The notes below the pieces were generated by a model. It saw nothing but the letters and a program-made list of their open reading frames with translations. It was not told the DNA's origin and did not search any database. A stretch of 64,000 bases of DNA from positions 103,512 through 167,511 of the forward strand of contig CAVVHQ010000049.1 in NCBI GenBank assembly GCA_963748075.1, given 5' to 3'. This document shows, one piece after another, positions 46,661 through 53,951 of the stretch. This DNA comes from VRUE01 sp963748075 (lineage in GTDB: Bacteria > Actinomycetota > Thermoleophilia > Solirubrobacterales > 70-9). The position numbers and the translations under genes were made by a program. Position 1 is the stretch's first letter, and every line of letters begins with the position of its first letter.

Positions 46661-47428
46661 ATGCGGAAGATCCTGTTGAGGACGGTCGTCGTGGCCGCGT
46701 TGGCGGCCCTGCTGACCGCCGGCGTCGCGCAGGCGATCAGGCTGGAGATCGGCAACATCGTGATCGTCGCCAACGGCGGCTTCAAGCCGACCACGCTGCC
46801 GAAGCGCGAAAACGCGCCGATCAGGCTGTTCGGCTCGGCCAAGTTCAGCACCAAAGACGGCACCCGCCCCTCGCCGCTGCGAACGCTGACCCTCGAATTC
46901 GACAAGCACGGGGCGGTCGAGACCCGCGGCCTGCCGAAATGCACGATGGGCAAGCTGGTCGCGACGACGACCCAGCAGGCGCGAAGGAACTGCAAGGGGG
47001 CGATCGTCGGCACGGGCTTCGGCACCGCGCTGATCCAGCTTCCCGAACAGGGGGCGATCAAGGCATCGTCGCCGCTCACCCTGTTCAACGGCCCGGTCAA
47101 GAACGGCAACCCGACCGTGCTCGGCCACGCCCACCTCGACTACCCGAGCCCGACGACGTACGTGATCTCGATCGAGATCAAGAAGATCCACCACGGCCGC
47201 TACGGGTTCAAAACGGTCGCCACGTTTCCGCGGCTCGTCAACGACTACGGCTCGCCGATCTCCGGCCATCTGACGATCGGCAAGACCTGGAAGTACAAGG
47301 GCAAGACGCTCAGCTACGCCAACGCCCACTGCGCCGACGGTCGCCTCCAGGCCAAAGGTCAGTTCACCTTCAAGGACGGCAGCTTCGTCGAGGGCACGGT
47401 CTTCAGGCCATGCAAGGTCAGAAAGTAG
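46661..47428 (+). CDS. LTLFNG-family exported protein 3
   Basis: Intact, 255 residues from ATG 46661 with cggag upstream. Signal peptide (ILLRTVVVAALAALLTAGVA), then family features in order: FKPTTLPKRENAPIRLF, STKDGTRPSPLRTL, GLPKC, RRNCKGAIVGTG, SPLTLFNGPVKNGNPTVLGH, IHHGRYGFKTVATFPRLV, YANAHCADGR and FRPCKVRK. Four cysteines are conserved with the other copies. No catalytic motif; a beta-rich secreted or wall-associated protein seems likely (inference). It is followed after 65 nt by copy 4. Confidence 0.75.
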   Translation: MRKILLRTVVVAALAALLTAGVAQAIRLEIGNIVIVANGGFKPTTLPKRENAPIRLFGSAKFSTKDGTRPSPLRTLTLEFDKHGAVETRGLPKCTMGKLVATTTQQARRNCKGAIVGTGFGTALIQLPEQGAIKASSPLTLFNGPVKNGNPTVLGHAHLDYPSPTTYVISIEIKKIHHGRYGFKTVATFPRLVNDYGSPISGHLTIGKTWKYKGKTLSYANAHCADGRLQAKGQFTFKDGSFVEGTVFRPCKVRK

Positions 47429-47493
47429 GACCGGCAGTTCGGAAAGTAGGGCCGACGGCGCTCTTGGACGGCGCAACGGGTGTTGATAGGGCG

Positions 47494-48270
47494 ATGGGAC
47501 GGAATCGCCTGCCGATAGCCCTCGCGGTGCTCGCCGCCGGCGCTGCGATCGTCGCGCTGATCGCCGGGTCGGCCGGCGCAGCCGAAGTGCGGGTCGGAAC
47601 GCTGGTCCTGCGCGCCGACGGTGGGTTCACGCCCAGGGCGCTGCCGAAACGAAGCTATGCACCGATCGAATTCGAGGGGCATGGCGACATCAAGACCACC
47701 GACGGCTCGATGCCGCCGGCGCTTCAGCACGCGGAACTCGAATTCGACCACGACGGCAAGCTGACCACAGCAGGCCTCGCGACCTGCCCACCGAGCCGCA
47801 TCACGGGCGCGTCCCCGAAGCAGGCGCGGCAGCGCTGCCGAGCGGCGATCGTCGGCAGCGGCCATGTCAGCGCAGCGATCAAGCTCCCGGGCCAGCTCCG
47901 CGTCAACGGCACCGAGCCGCTGACCCTGTTCAACGGCCCGCGGCAAGGCGGCAAGCCGACCGTCGTCGCCCACACCCGGTCGACCTACCCGAAGGTCGAA
48001 ACCTACGTCGTGGTCGTGCCGATCGAAAGGCGCCACGGCGTCTACGGCTACCGAGCCAGCGTGACCGTCCCCAAGATCGCCGGCGGCTACGGCGCCCTCA
48101 CCCACGTCGACGCGAAGATCGGCCGCCGCTTCCGCGCCGGCGGCACCAAGCGCAGCTACGTCTCCGCCCGCTGCTCCGACTACATCTTCCAGACGCGAGG
48201 CTTCTTCTCCTTCGCCGACGGCACGATCATCAGCGGCGTCGTCTACAAAACCTGCCGGCCCCGCTCCTGA
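47494..48270 (+). CDS. LTLFNG-family exported protein 4
   Basis: 258 residues from ATG 47494; longer readings upstream overlap copy 3 out of frame and were rejected. Signal peptide (LPIALAVLAAGAAIVALIAG), FTPRALPKRSYAPIEFEG, TTDGSMPPALQHA, LATCPP, RCRAAIVGSG, PLTLFNGPRQGGKPTVVAH, GVYGYRASVTVPKIAGGYG, RSYVSARCSD and YKTCRPRS. Four cysteines aligned with the family. A 7-bp inverted repeat ctgagtc/gactcag at 48267-48293 overlaps the stop and may end the transcript before the tRNA gene. Confidence 0.75.
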   Translation: MGRNRLPIALAVLAAGAAIVALIAGSAGAAEVRVGTLVLRADGGFTPRALPKRSYAPIEFEGHGDIKTTDGSMPPALQHAELEFDHDGKLTTAGLATCPPSRITGASPKQARQRCRAAIVGSGHVSAAIKLPGQLRVNGTEPLTLFNGPRQGGKPTVVAHTRSTYPKVETYVVVVPIERRHGVYGYRASVTVPKIAGGYGALTHVDAKIGRRFRAGGTKRSYVSARCSDYIFQTRGFFSFADGTIISGVVYKTCRPRS

Positions 48271-48321
48271 GTCGCCGGCCCTCCGAGACTCAGCCGTGGC
48301 CTTCCTATACTCCCCACCCCG

Positions 48322-48394
48322 GGGCCGTTAGCTCAACCGGTAGAGCAGGAGACTCTTAATCTCAAGGTTGAAGGTTCGAGTCCTTCACGGCCCA
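48322..48394 (+). tRNA. tRNA-Lys (CTT)
   Basis: 73 nt. Acceptor GGGCCGT (48322-48328) pairs with ACGGCCC (48387-48393), D-arm GCTC..GAGC, anticodon loop CTCTTAA (anticodon CTT), T-arm GAAGG-TTCGAGT-CCTTC, discriminator A. The anticodon stem has four good pairs and one mismatch at its base. CCA is not encoded. The next gene downstream appears cut off at its 5' end. Confidence 0.92.
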
Positions 48395-48412
48395 TCGCAT
48401 GGCTGAGCGAAA

Positions 48413-48991
48413 ATGCGGAATGCGTTCGGCCGCGACGATGGCTACTTCAACTCCGATCGCAAGGAGCTGAAAAGCGGCACCTACGCGATCACCACCGGGG
48501 AGATCGACCTCGGTGCAGACGAACTCGACTGGGCCCCGGACGCGATCCTCGGCAAGGTTCGGGTCCAGGTCGACAGCGAAGAGCCTGTGTTCGTCGGCAT
48601 CGGGTCCGACGAGGACGTCAACCGCTACCTCGGTGGCGTCGCCCATGACGAGCTGACCGATTTCAACGGCGATCGGCCCGACTTCGACCTGCACGGGGGC
48701 AGAGCGCCACGGACGCCGCCTCGTAAACAGCCCTTCTGGGTGGCTGAGTCCGAAGGCCCCGGTGAACAGACGGTCACCTGGGACGCCGAGTTCGGTCGCT
48801 GGACTGCGGTCGTGATGAACGCGAACGGCGCCCGGGGCATCGATGTCGAGGCCGAGGCCGGGGTCAAGCTCGACTGGGTGATCTGGGCGGGCTTGGGGAT
48901 CTTGGTGGTCGGTCTGCTGATGGCCGGCGGCGCCGTGGTCTTGATCCTGCTGATCGGGCGGCGTGCGAGCCGGGACTCGACGACGGCCTGA
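48413..48991 (+). pseudogene. 5'-truncated actinobacterial membrane protein
   Basis: 192 residues from ATG 48413. The sequence (RDDGYFNSDRKELKSGTYAI, ILGKVRVQV, EPVFVGIGSDEDVNRYLGGV, FWVAESEGPGEQTVTWD, GRWTAVVMNANG) followed by one membrane segment (LDWVIWAGLGILVVGLLMAG) recalls a widespread hypothetical family whose members also carry an N-terminal membrane helix. That helix is missing here because the tRNA-Lys gene ends only 18 nt before the ATG. So this looks like the 3' part of a gene whose front was lost at the tRNA, as happens at integration sites. Function unknown. Confidence 0.5.
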
Positions 48992-49554
48992 CGGACGCAG
49001 ACGGGCAAGGAAGACCTCGCGGGCGCTCGGCGTCGTCGGAAAGCGAGCCGGGATCCCAGGAGCACGGCAGGACGACGTCGCTTTGGGGCACGCAAACGGG
49101 ACCGGGCGGTGGGAAATACCGCGCCGGTGCTGCCGTCTGCGTTACAGCTGAGCCACCCCGACAGGGAAAGGCGAGGCGACTCGGATTAGGGTGCTCTAGA
49201 GCAAGCCGATGATATCGCAGGCTTTTCTCAAGGGCAAGAGCGCTTTTCGGCTTGATGATGCACCCCGGGGGCGGGGAGCTACTGCGGACCCACCCGGTTA
49301 GGATGCGGTACCTAACTTCAGAAAGGTAACCACTATCGAAGCGGCCTTGTAAGACGTCCGGGTTTACCGAAGTGCGTCGAGCCCCTACCATGGGATTCGC
49401 CACCGAAGGCGGAGGTTGGGCTCGAGGTGAGGCTGGGAAGGAGAGAACGGCCGACTCGGGTCGAGGGAAACAAGGTCCCACGAGGACTTCGGGTGTTGGG
49501 GAACGGCGCCCTAGTGCCGTTCTCGGATCCGATTGAACGAGAGGCGAGCACCGT
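48992..49554. other. 563-base stretch without a convincing gene
   Basis: Open frames on the minus strand have no family features. A 6-bp inverted repeat gttagg/cctaac lies near 49298-49317 and gaacggc/gccgttc near 49501-49522; these could be regulator sites for the TetR gene that follows. The stretch from 49150 to 49350 is less GC-rich than its surroundings. The region may be remnant sequence belonging to the truncated gene and tRNA junction. Confidence 0.45.
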
Positions 49555-50862
49555 TTGAGGGACAGCCATGTTGTGGGCGCGACGGTCGGGACGCCGTGGG
49601 GGCAGGGCTCTGAGCTGAGGAAGCGGAAGCTGCACCCCGGCAGCGGCACGCCGCGCTCCGAGGTGATCCGAAACCAGCGCGAGCGGCTGTTCGGCGCGGT
49701 GGTAGCGGTCGTCTCGGAGAAGGGATACGAGGCGACCACCGTGGCCGACGTGATCGAGGTGTGCGGGGTCTCGCGCAGCGACTTCTACAGGCACTTCGCG
49801 AACAAGGCCGAGTGCCTGGCGGCGGCGGCCGAGGCATTGCTGGCGCTGACGCTGAGGGCGCTGGAGGAAGTCCGCGGGCAGGACGGCGAGGCGGAGGCGC
49901 GGGAGATCTTCGAGCGGTTCATCTGCCTTGTCGACTCTGAGCGCGCCGCGGCGCGCGCCTGCCTGGTCGAGTTGCGCGCGGCGGGCGAGGAGGGCGAGGC
50001 GGTCGCCGACCGGGGCTCGGAGGCCCTCGCCGAGATGGCCGACGAGCTGAGCGCCGAGCTGCCCAAACGGGAGCGGATCGGCCCGGAGCTGACCCGGGTG
50101 CTGCTCGGCGGGCTGGGCAAGCTGATCCAGACCCACCTCTACCGCGACGCAGACGGAGAGCTGGAGAGCCTGGCCCCCGATCTCTGGGGCTGGCTGCGGA
50201 GCGTGCAGCCTCCGCCGCGGGCGCTGGGGGCGCCGCGGCGGCAGCGTCCGAGCGCGGCGCCGTTCGAGGGCTACACGCCGGCCGAACGGATCGCGCGGGC
50301 GGTGGCGGCGGTGGTGGCCGAGAAGGGCTACGGGGCGATGAACACCGACGACATCGCGGCACGGGCCGCGATCTCGCTGAGCACGTTCTATGAGCACTTC
50401 GCCGACAAGCGCGACGCGGTGCTCGCCGCGCTCGAGATGAGCGGGGCGCAGATCATGGCCTTGGCGGTGCCGGCGGCGCGGCGGGTCGGCGATTGGCAGG
50501 AGGGCGTGCGGGCGCTGTATGAGGCGATCTGCGCCTACTTCGTCGCCGAGCCGGCGATGGCGGAGCTGGCGACGGTCGGGGTCTACGGCGCCGGGCCGCC
50601 AGCGCTCGCCCGTCGCGACCGGGTGATCGACTCGCTGGCGGCGATGCTGGCGCCGGGCTTCGAGGAAGAACCCGCGGCGCCGGCGTTGAGCGCGGAGGCC
50701 AGCTGCGCGGCAGCCTACGCGCTGATGCGCCGCCAGGTGCGCAGCAAGGGCCCGCAGCGGCTGGCAGAGGTGGTGCCGCTTGCCACCTACATCACCCTGG
50801 TGCCCTTCGTTGGGCCCGAGCGGGCCTGCGCGGTGGCAAACGGCGACGGTCGGCGGCGCTGA
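49555..50862 (+). CDS. tandem TetR protein with two HTH domains
   Basis: 435 residues (TTG 49555; an in-frame GTG at 49576 with gaggga upstream is equally possible). Two complete TetR units follow each other: HTH 1 (LFGAVVAVVSEKGYEATTVA, CGVSRSDFYRHFANKAECL, about residues 40-90) with its own helical domain, then HTH 2 (RIARAVAAVVAEKGYGAMNT, AAISLSTFYEHFADKRDAVL, about residues 242-290) with a second helical domain ending TLVPFVGPERAC. Typical TetR proteins have one HTH and about 200 residues. It ends 13 nt from the convergent TetR gene at 50876. Presumably regulates the MMPL operon beyond (inference). Confidence 0.85.
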   Translation: MRDSHVVGATVGTPWGQGSELRKRKLHPGSGTPRSEVIRNQRERLFGAVVAVVSEKGYEATTVADVIEVCGVSRSDFYRHFANKAECLAAAAEALLALTLRALEEVRGQDGEAEAREIFERFICLVDSERAAARACLVELRAAGEEGEAVADRGSEALAEMADELSAELPKRERIGPELTRVLLGGLGKLIQTHLYRDADGELESLAPDLWGWLRSVQPPPRALGAPRRQRPSAAPFEGYTPAERIARAVAAVVAEKGYGAMNTDDIAARAAISLSTFYEHFADKRDAVLAALEMSGAQIMALAVPAARRVGDWQEGVRALYEAICAYFVAEPAMAELATVGVYGAGPPALARRDRVIDSLAAMLAPGFEEEPAAPALSAEASCAAAYALMRRQVRSKGPQRLAEVVPLATYITLVPFVGPERACAVANGDGRRR

Positions 50863-50875
50863 GGAGGGAGCGCGC

Positions 50876-51508
50876 TCAATCGGAGAGATCGGGCGGCGGC
50901 GCGATGCGCAGCTCCTGCGCGGCGGCCTCGGCGCCCAGGTAGGGGAAGACCGCCGCGTACATCAGCTCGGGGATCTCCTCCTCGCCGAGCCCCAGTTCGC
51001 CGCCGGCGACGGCCTCCTGGATGCGAGCGAAGACGACGCCGCCGACCCCGAGCGCGGTGGGGCGGCCGGGCGAGGCGGGGCCGCTGACCTCAGCCTCGCC
51101 CTCGTCGATCAAGTCGACGAGGCGGTTGAAGGTGTCGAGGAAGAGGCGCTGCGCGGCATCTCCGGCGTCCTGGGCCTCGACGGCGGCGAGGTGGGCGACG
51201 CGCTCGTCGCGGCGCAGGAAGCGGAGCAGCGCGTAGGCGGTTGCGCGCATCCGGTCGCGCCAGCCGCGCTGCTCGGCCATCGCCTCCTGGGCGGAGGCGA
51301 AGAATTCAGCGTAGATCTCGCCGAGCACCGCCGTGAAGCAGGCATCGAGGTCGGCGTGGTGGCGGCGGAAGGCGGCTTGATCGAGGTCGGCGCGCTCGAG
51401 CAGCTCGGAGAGCTCGAGGTTGCCATAGCCTCGCTCGGCGCAGAGGTCGAGCATTGCCTCACGGAGGCGGTGCGCCTCTTGTGCGTTCGCGTCGCTCATC
51501 ACCGCCAA
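50876..51508 (-). CDS. TetR-family regulator of the MMPL/terpene operon region
   Basis: 210 residues. HTH: EAMLDLCAERGYGNLELSEL, ADLDQAAFRRHHADLDACF, slightly degenerate (AAFRRHHAD instead of TFYRHFxx). The ligand domain ends IPELMYAAVFPYLGAEAAAQ, close to the HTH-less protein at 2325-2798. ATG 51508 is used. It lies 12 nt downstream of the DUF2600 gene on the same strand, so it may be the last gene of the MMPL 2 operon and act on it. Confidence 0.82.
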   Translation of the reverse strand: MAVMSDANAQEAHRLREAMLDLCAERGYGNLELSELLERADLDQAAFRRHHADLDACFTAVLGEIYAEFFASAQEAMAEQRGWRDRMRATAYALLRFLRRDERVAHLAAVEAQDAGDAAQRLFLDTFNRLVDLIDEGEAEVSGPASPGRPTALGVGGVVFARIQEAVAGGELGLGEEEIPELMYAAVFPYLGAEAAAQELRIAPPPDLSD

Positions 51509-51520
51509 GCATTATGTATC

Positions 51521-52666
51521 TCATAAGCGGGCGCGGGAGCGCCGGCTGGCGGCGAGCACAGCGCGGCTGCCGCGACCCCCGCGACGCAGCAGGTGGACCA
51601 GCAGCGAGGGGCGGGCGAGGGGACCGAGCGCGGCGAGGACCGCGCCGGAGATCGGCTCGCGGCCCGGGCGCCAGGCCTCGGGCTGGGCCAGGTAGAGCGC
51701 CCCCATCGCGGCGAGGATCGCCTCGTGCAAGGAGCCGTCGGGGAGCTGCGAGAGCCGCCCACGGGCGCGGGAGGCGAGCATCTGAAGGCGCTCGGCGGCG
51801 AGCTGGGGGGAATCGTAGCGGCGCAGGTGACTGGCGCCGTCGGGGTCCTCGTCGAGGTCGACCAGCGAGTCGAGCAGGGCGTTGAGGCCGCTGGCCCAGG
51901 GAAAGTAGGCGGACTCGACCCGGCAGGCGTCGGCGGCGGCGACCCCGGGCGTGGCGGCGAGGGCGAGCAGGGCGCCGACGGTCAGGGACGAGGCGGCCGC
52001 GGCGGCGACCAGCTCCCACCAGTCCAGGCGCACCTCGAGCCCGGCCTCGGCCGCCGTCTGCGCCGCCCACGGGGCGAGCCGGTCCTCGACGGGGACGAAG
52101 TGCAGGGCGTGATTGAGGGCCTGCGATTCGCGGCAGAGGCGGGCCTGGTGCAGGAGCGGGCGGCGGGCGGCGGGGTAGGAGGGCAGCTCGCGCAACGGGG
52201 CGCGGCAGGTCTCGATCAGCGCCACCAGGTAGCCGCCGTCCTCGCGACCCGGGGCGAGCGCGTAGTAGTCCTCGTGGGCGGCAGCGGGGTCGAGGGCGAC
52301 CTCGAAGGCGCGGTGCAGGCAAAGGCCGTTGTCGATCGGGTCGGCGGTGGGGCGCTCGGAGACGCCATCGAGGTAGTCGAGCATCAGCTGGTAGGCGACG
52401 AGGCTGCGCGCAACCGCCGCGCGCCGCTCAGACGGGGCAAGGACGGCGAGGGCGGCGAGGCCCTTGGAGTTGGAGCCCTTGTCGCGGTGGGAGACGAGCG
52501 CGTCTTCTCGCAGCAGCGGGTCGGGGATCGAGCGGGCGCGGGCAAGCAGGTGGCGCTGGGTGCCGCGGGCGGCGGGGAAGACCCCCAGCCAGTAGCGGCG
52601 GGCGGCCATGGCGAAGAGGCGCGCGGAGCCGGCGCGGGCAGAGCGGTTGTGGCGGGAGAGGAGCAC
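51521..52666 (-). CDS. DUF2600 protein, tetraprenyl-beta-curcumene synthase-like
   Basis: 381 residues from GTG 52666 (ATG 52609 also possible, but without ribosome site). The two Asp-rich family motifs are present: YQLMLDYLDGVSERP (about residue 103) and LLDSLVDLDEDPDG (about residue 265). DUF2600 members such as Bacillus YtpB cyclise long-chain prenyl diphosphates to C35 terpenes; whether this protein has that substrate is not known. About 12 nt after the LTLFNG gene, last enzyme gene of the MMPL 2 operon. Mostly helical, no signal peptide, so it acts in the cytoplasm. Confidence 0.75.
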   Translation of the reverse strand: MLLSRHNRSARAGSARLFAMAARRYWLGVFPAARGTQRHLLARARSIPDPLLREDALVSHRDKGSNSKGLAALAVLAPSERRAAVARSLVAYQLMLDYLDGVSERPTADPIDNGLCLHRAFEVALDPAAAHEDYYALAPGREDGGYLVALIETCRAPLRELPSYPAARRPLLHQARLCRESQALNHALHFVPVEDRLAPWAAQTAAEAGLEVRLDWWELVAAAAASSLTVGALLALAATPGVAAADACRVESAYFPWASGLNALLDSLVDLDEDPDGASHLRRYDSPQLAAERLQMLASRARGRLSQLPDGSLHEAILAAMGALYLAQPEAWRPGREPISGAVLAALGPLARPSLLVHLLRRGGRGSRAVLAASRRSRARL

Positions 52667-52677
52667 GGCCCTGGGAG

Positions 52678-53475
52678 TCAATCGCGGACGCGGCAGGCGC
52701 GCAGGATCGTGGTGGCCAAGGTGGGAGCGGGAGCGAAGTGGTAGGTGGCGCGGGCCAGGGGGAAGAAGCCGATGCTGAAACGGGGCGGCAGCGGGCAGCG
52801 GGCGCTCAGGTAGCTGCGCCGCGTGCCGTGGGCGCGGTAGCGGCGCCCGAGGGTGATCTGAAAGGAGCGCAGGCGCGGCCAGCGGCCGAGGGCGCGGGAG
52901 ACGGGCGCCCTGAGCAAGACGCCGTAGGCGCCGGCGCGAAGGCTGCGCAGGTAGAAGGGGAGGACGAAGGAGACGGGCGGCGAGGCCGAGTAGGCGTGGA
53001 CCCAGACCGCGGGGTGCCCCGCGCTCCTTCCGTTGAAGGCGAGGACGCCGGCGCGGACCGGCAGTGGACTTTCGGGCGCCAGGGGGACTTCGGTGAGGAT
53101 CGAGCCGCGGCCGACCAGGGCGGCCCGGCAGCGGGCGAGGGCCTGAGCCCGGGTGGCGTTGCGCAGTCGGGCCCGCGGGCAGCGCGGCAGCCCCGCGGTG
53201 GAGAGACCGCCGCGGGCGCCGAAGACGATCTCGATGCGGGCCAGACGCGGGGGCGGCGAGCCTTCGTCGCTGCGGATCGTCCCGCTGAGGGTGAGGGAAA
53301 CCGGGGCCGGGCGCCGGCGGGGCAGGTGGCGGGGGGAGATCGAGCCGTCGAGGGAGACGATGACGCCGGCGCGGCCGCTGCGCTCGGCATTGGCGAGTCC
53401 AACGGCGAAGCAGGCGGGGACGAGGAGGGCGATCGCAAGGGCCGCCGAGGATGTGCGCGCGATCGGCCGGGTCAC
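52678..53475 (-). CDS. LTLFNG-family exported protein 5
   Basis: 265 residues from GTG 53475, overlapping the stop of the preceding gene (GTGA). Signal peptide (SSAALAIALLVPACFAVGLA), then SLDGSISPRHLPRRRPAPVS, SDEGSPPPRLARIEI, LPRC, ARCRAALVGRG, GVLAFNGRSAGHPAVWVHAY, RSYLSARC and LRACRVRD. It keeps all four family cysteines but has VLAFNG in place of LTLFNG, so it is the most diverged complete copy. Position in a tight MMPL operon suggests the family works with lipid export (inference). Confidence 0.72.
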   Translation of the reverse strand: MTRPIARTSSAALAIALLVPACFAVGLANAERSGRAGVIVSLDGSISPRHLPRRRPAPVSLTLSGTIRSDEGSPPPRLARIEIVFGARGGLSTAGLPRCPRARLRNATRAQALARCRAALVGRGSILTEVPLAPESPLPVRAGVLAFNGRSAGHPAVWVHAYSASPPVSFVLPFYLRSLRAGAYGVLLRAPVSRALGRWPRLRSFQITLGRRYRAHGTRRSYLSARCPLPPRFSIGFFPLARATYHFAPAPTLATTILRACRVRD

Positions 53476-53951
53476 TGGAACCTCGAAGGCTTGAAGGAGC
53501 AGTAGGTGAAGCCGAAGGAGACGACCACGTTGTTGGCGCGGTTGCCCTCGCGGATGAAGCGGGCCGAGACGCGCTGGAAGCGGGCAACGTTCGAGGCGCG
53601 AAGGGCGGCGGCGGTGCGGCCGAGGTAGAGGATCTCGCTGCGAAGGCGGGCGAACCAGCGGGCGAGGGTCCGCCGGTCGGCCGGGGGGCGAGGCACGGCG
53701 GAGATCGCGGTGACGGTGGCGGCGAAGATCCGCTTGGCGCGGGAGAACTTGACGGCGGCGCGGGCGAGGCGTTCGCTGCGCACGTCGGCCCGGAAGCCGC
53801 GGACGGCGCGCTGCGTCGCGTCGGAGCGCGGCTTGCAGATCAGCTCGAGCTGGGCGACGTATTCGGGGCGGGTCGGAGCTTCGGCGGCGGTCGCGGCGGC
53901 GAGGGGCGCGACGAGAACAAGCGCCGCGAGGCAGAGGGCGAGCCGCCCCAT
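53472..53951 (-). CDS. NNVVxFGF-family exported protein 1
   Basis: 159 residues; ATG 53951 overlaps the MMPL 2 stop (TGATG). Signal peptide (RLALCLAALVLVAPLAAATA), then TRPEYVAQLELICKPRSDAT, a helical Arg-rich middle (VPRPPADRRTLARWFARLRS) and the closing GNRANNVVVSFGFTYCSFKP. A second copy is at 61409-61912 with the same plan: TRDEYxxxxxxIC at the start of the mature part, NxxNNxVxxFGFxxC and SRF at the end, and two cysteines. I do not recognise a named family. Helical secreted protein, perhaps a partner of the MMPL pump (inference). Confidence 0.7.
   Translation of the reverse strand: MGRLALCLAALVLVAPLAAATAAEAPTRPEYVAQLELICKPRSDATQRAVRGFRADVRSERLARAAVKFSRAKRIFAATVTAISAVPRPPADRRTLARWFARLRSEILYLGRTAAALRASNVARFQRVSARFIREGNRANNVVVSFGFTYCSFKPSRFQ

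Noticed and set aside
49100..49190. tRNA-like minus-strand sequence (GGTGGCTCAGCTGTAACGCAG)
   Set aside because: A D-arm-like start is present, but the second D-stem strand, T-arm and matching acceptor 3' strand are missing, so no tRNA can be supported.
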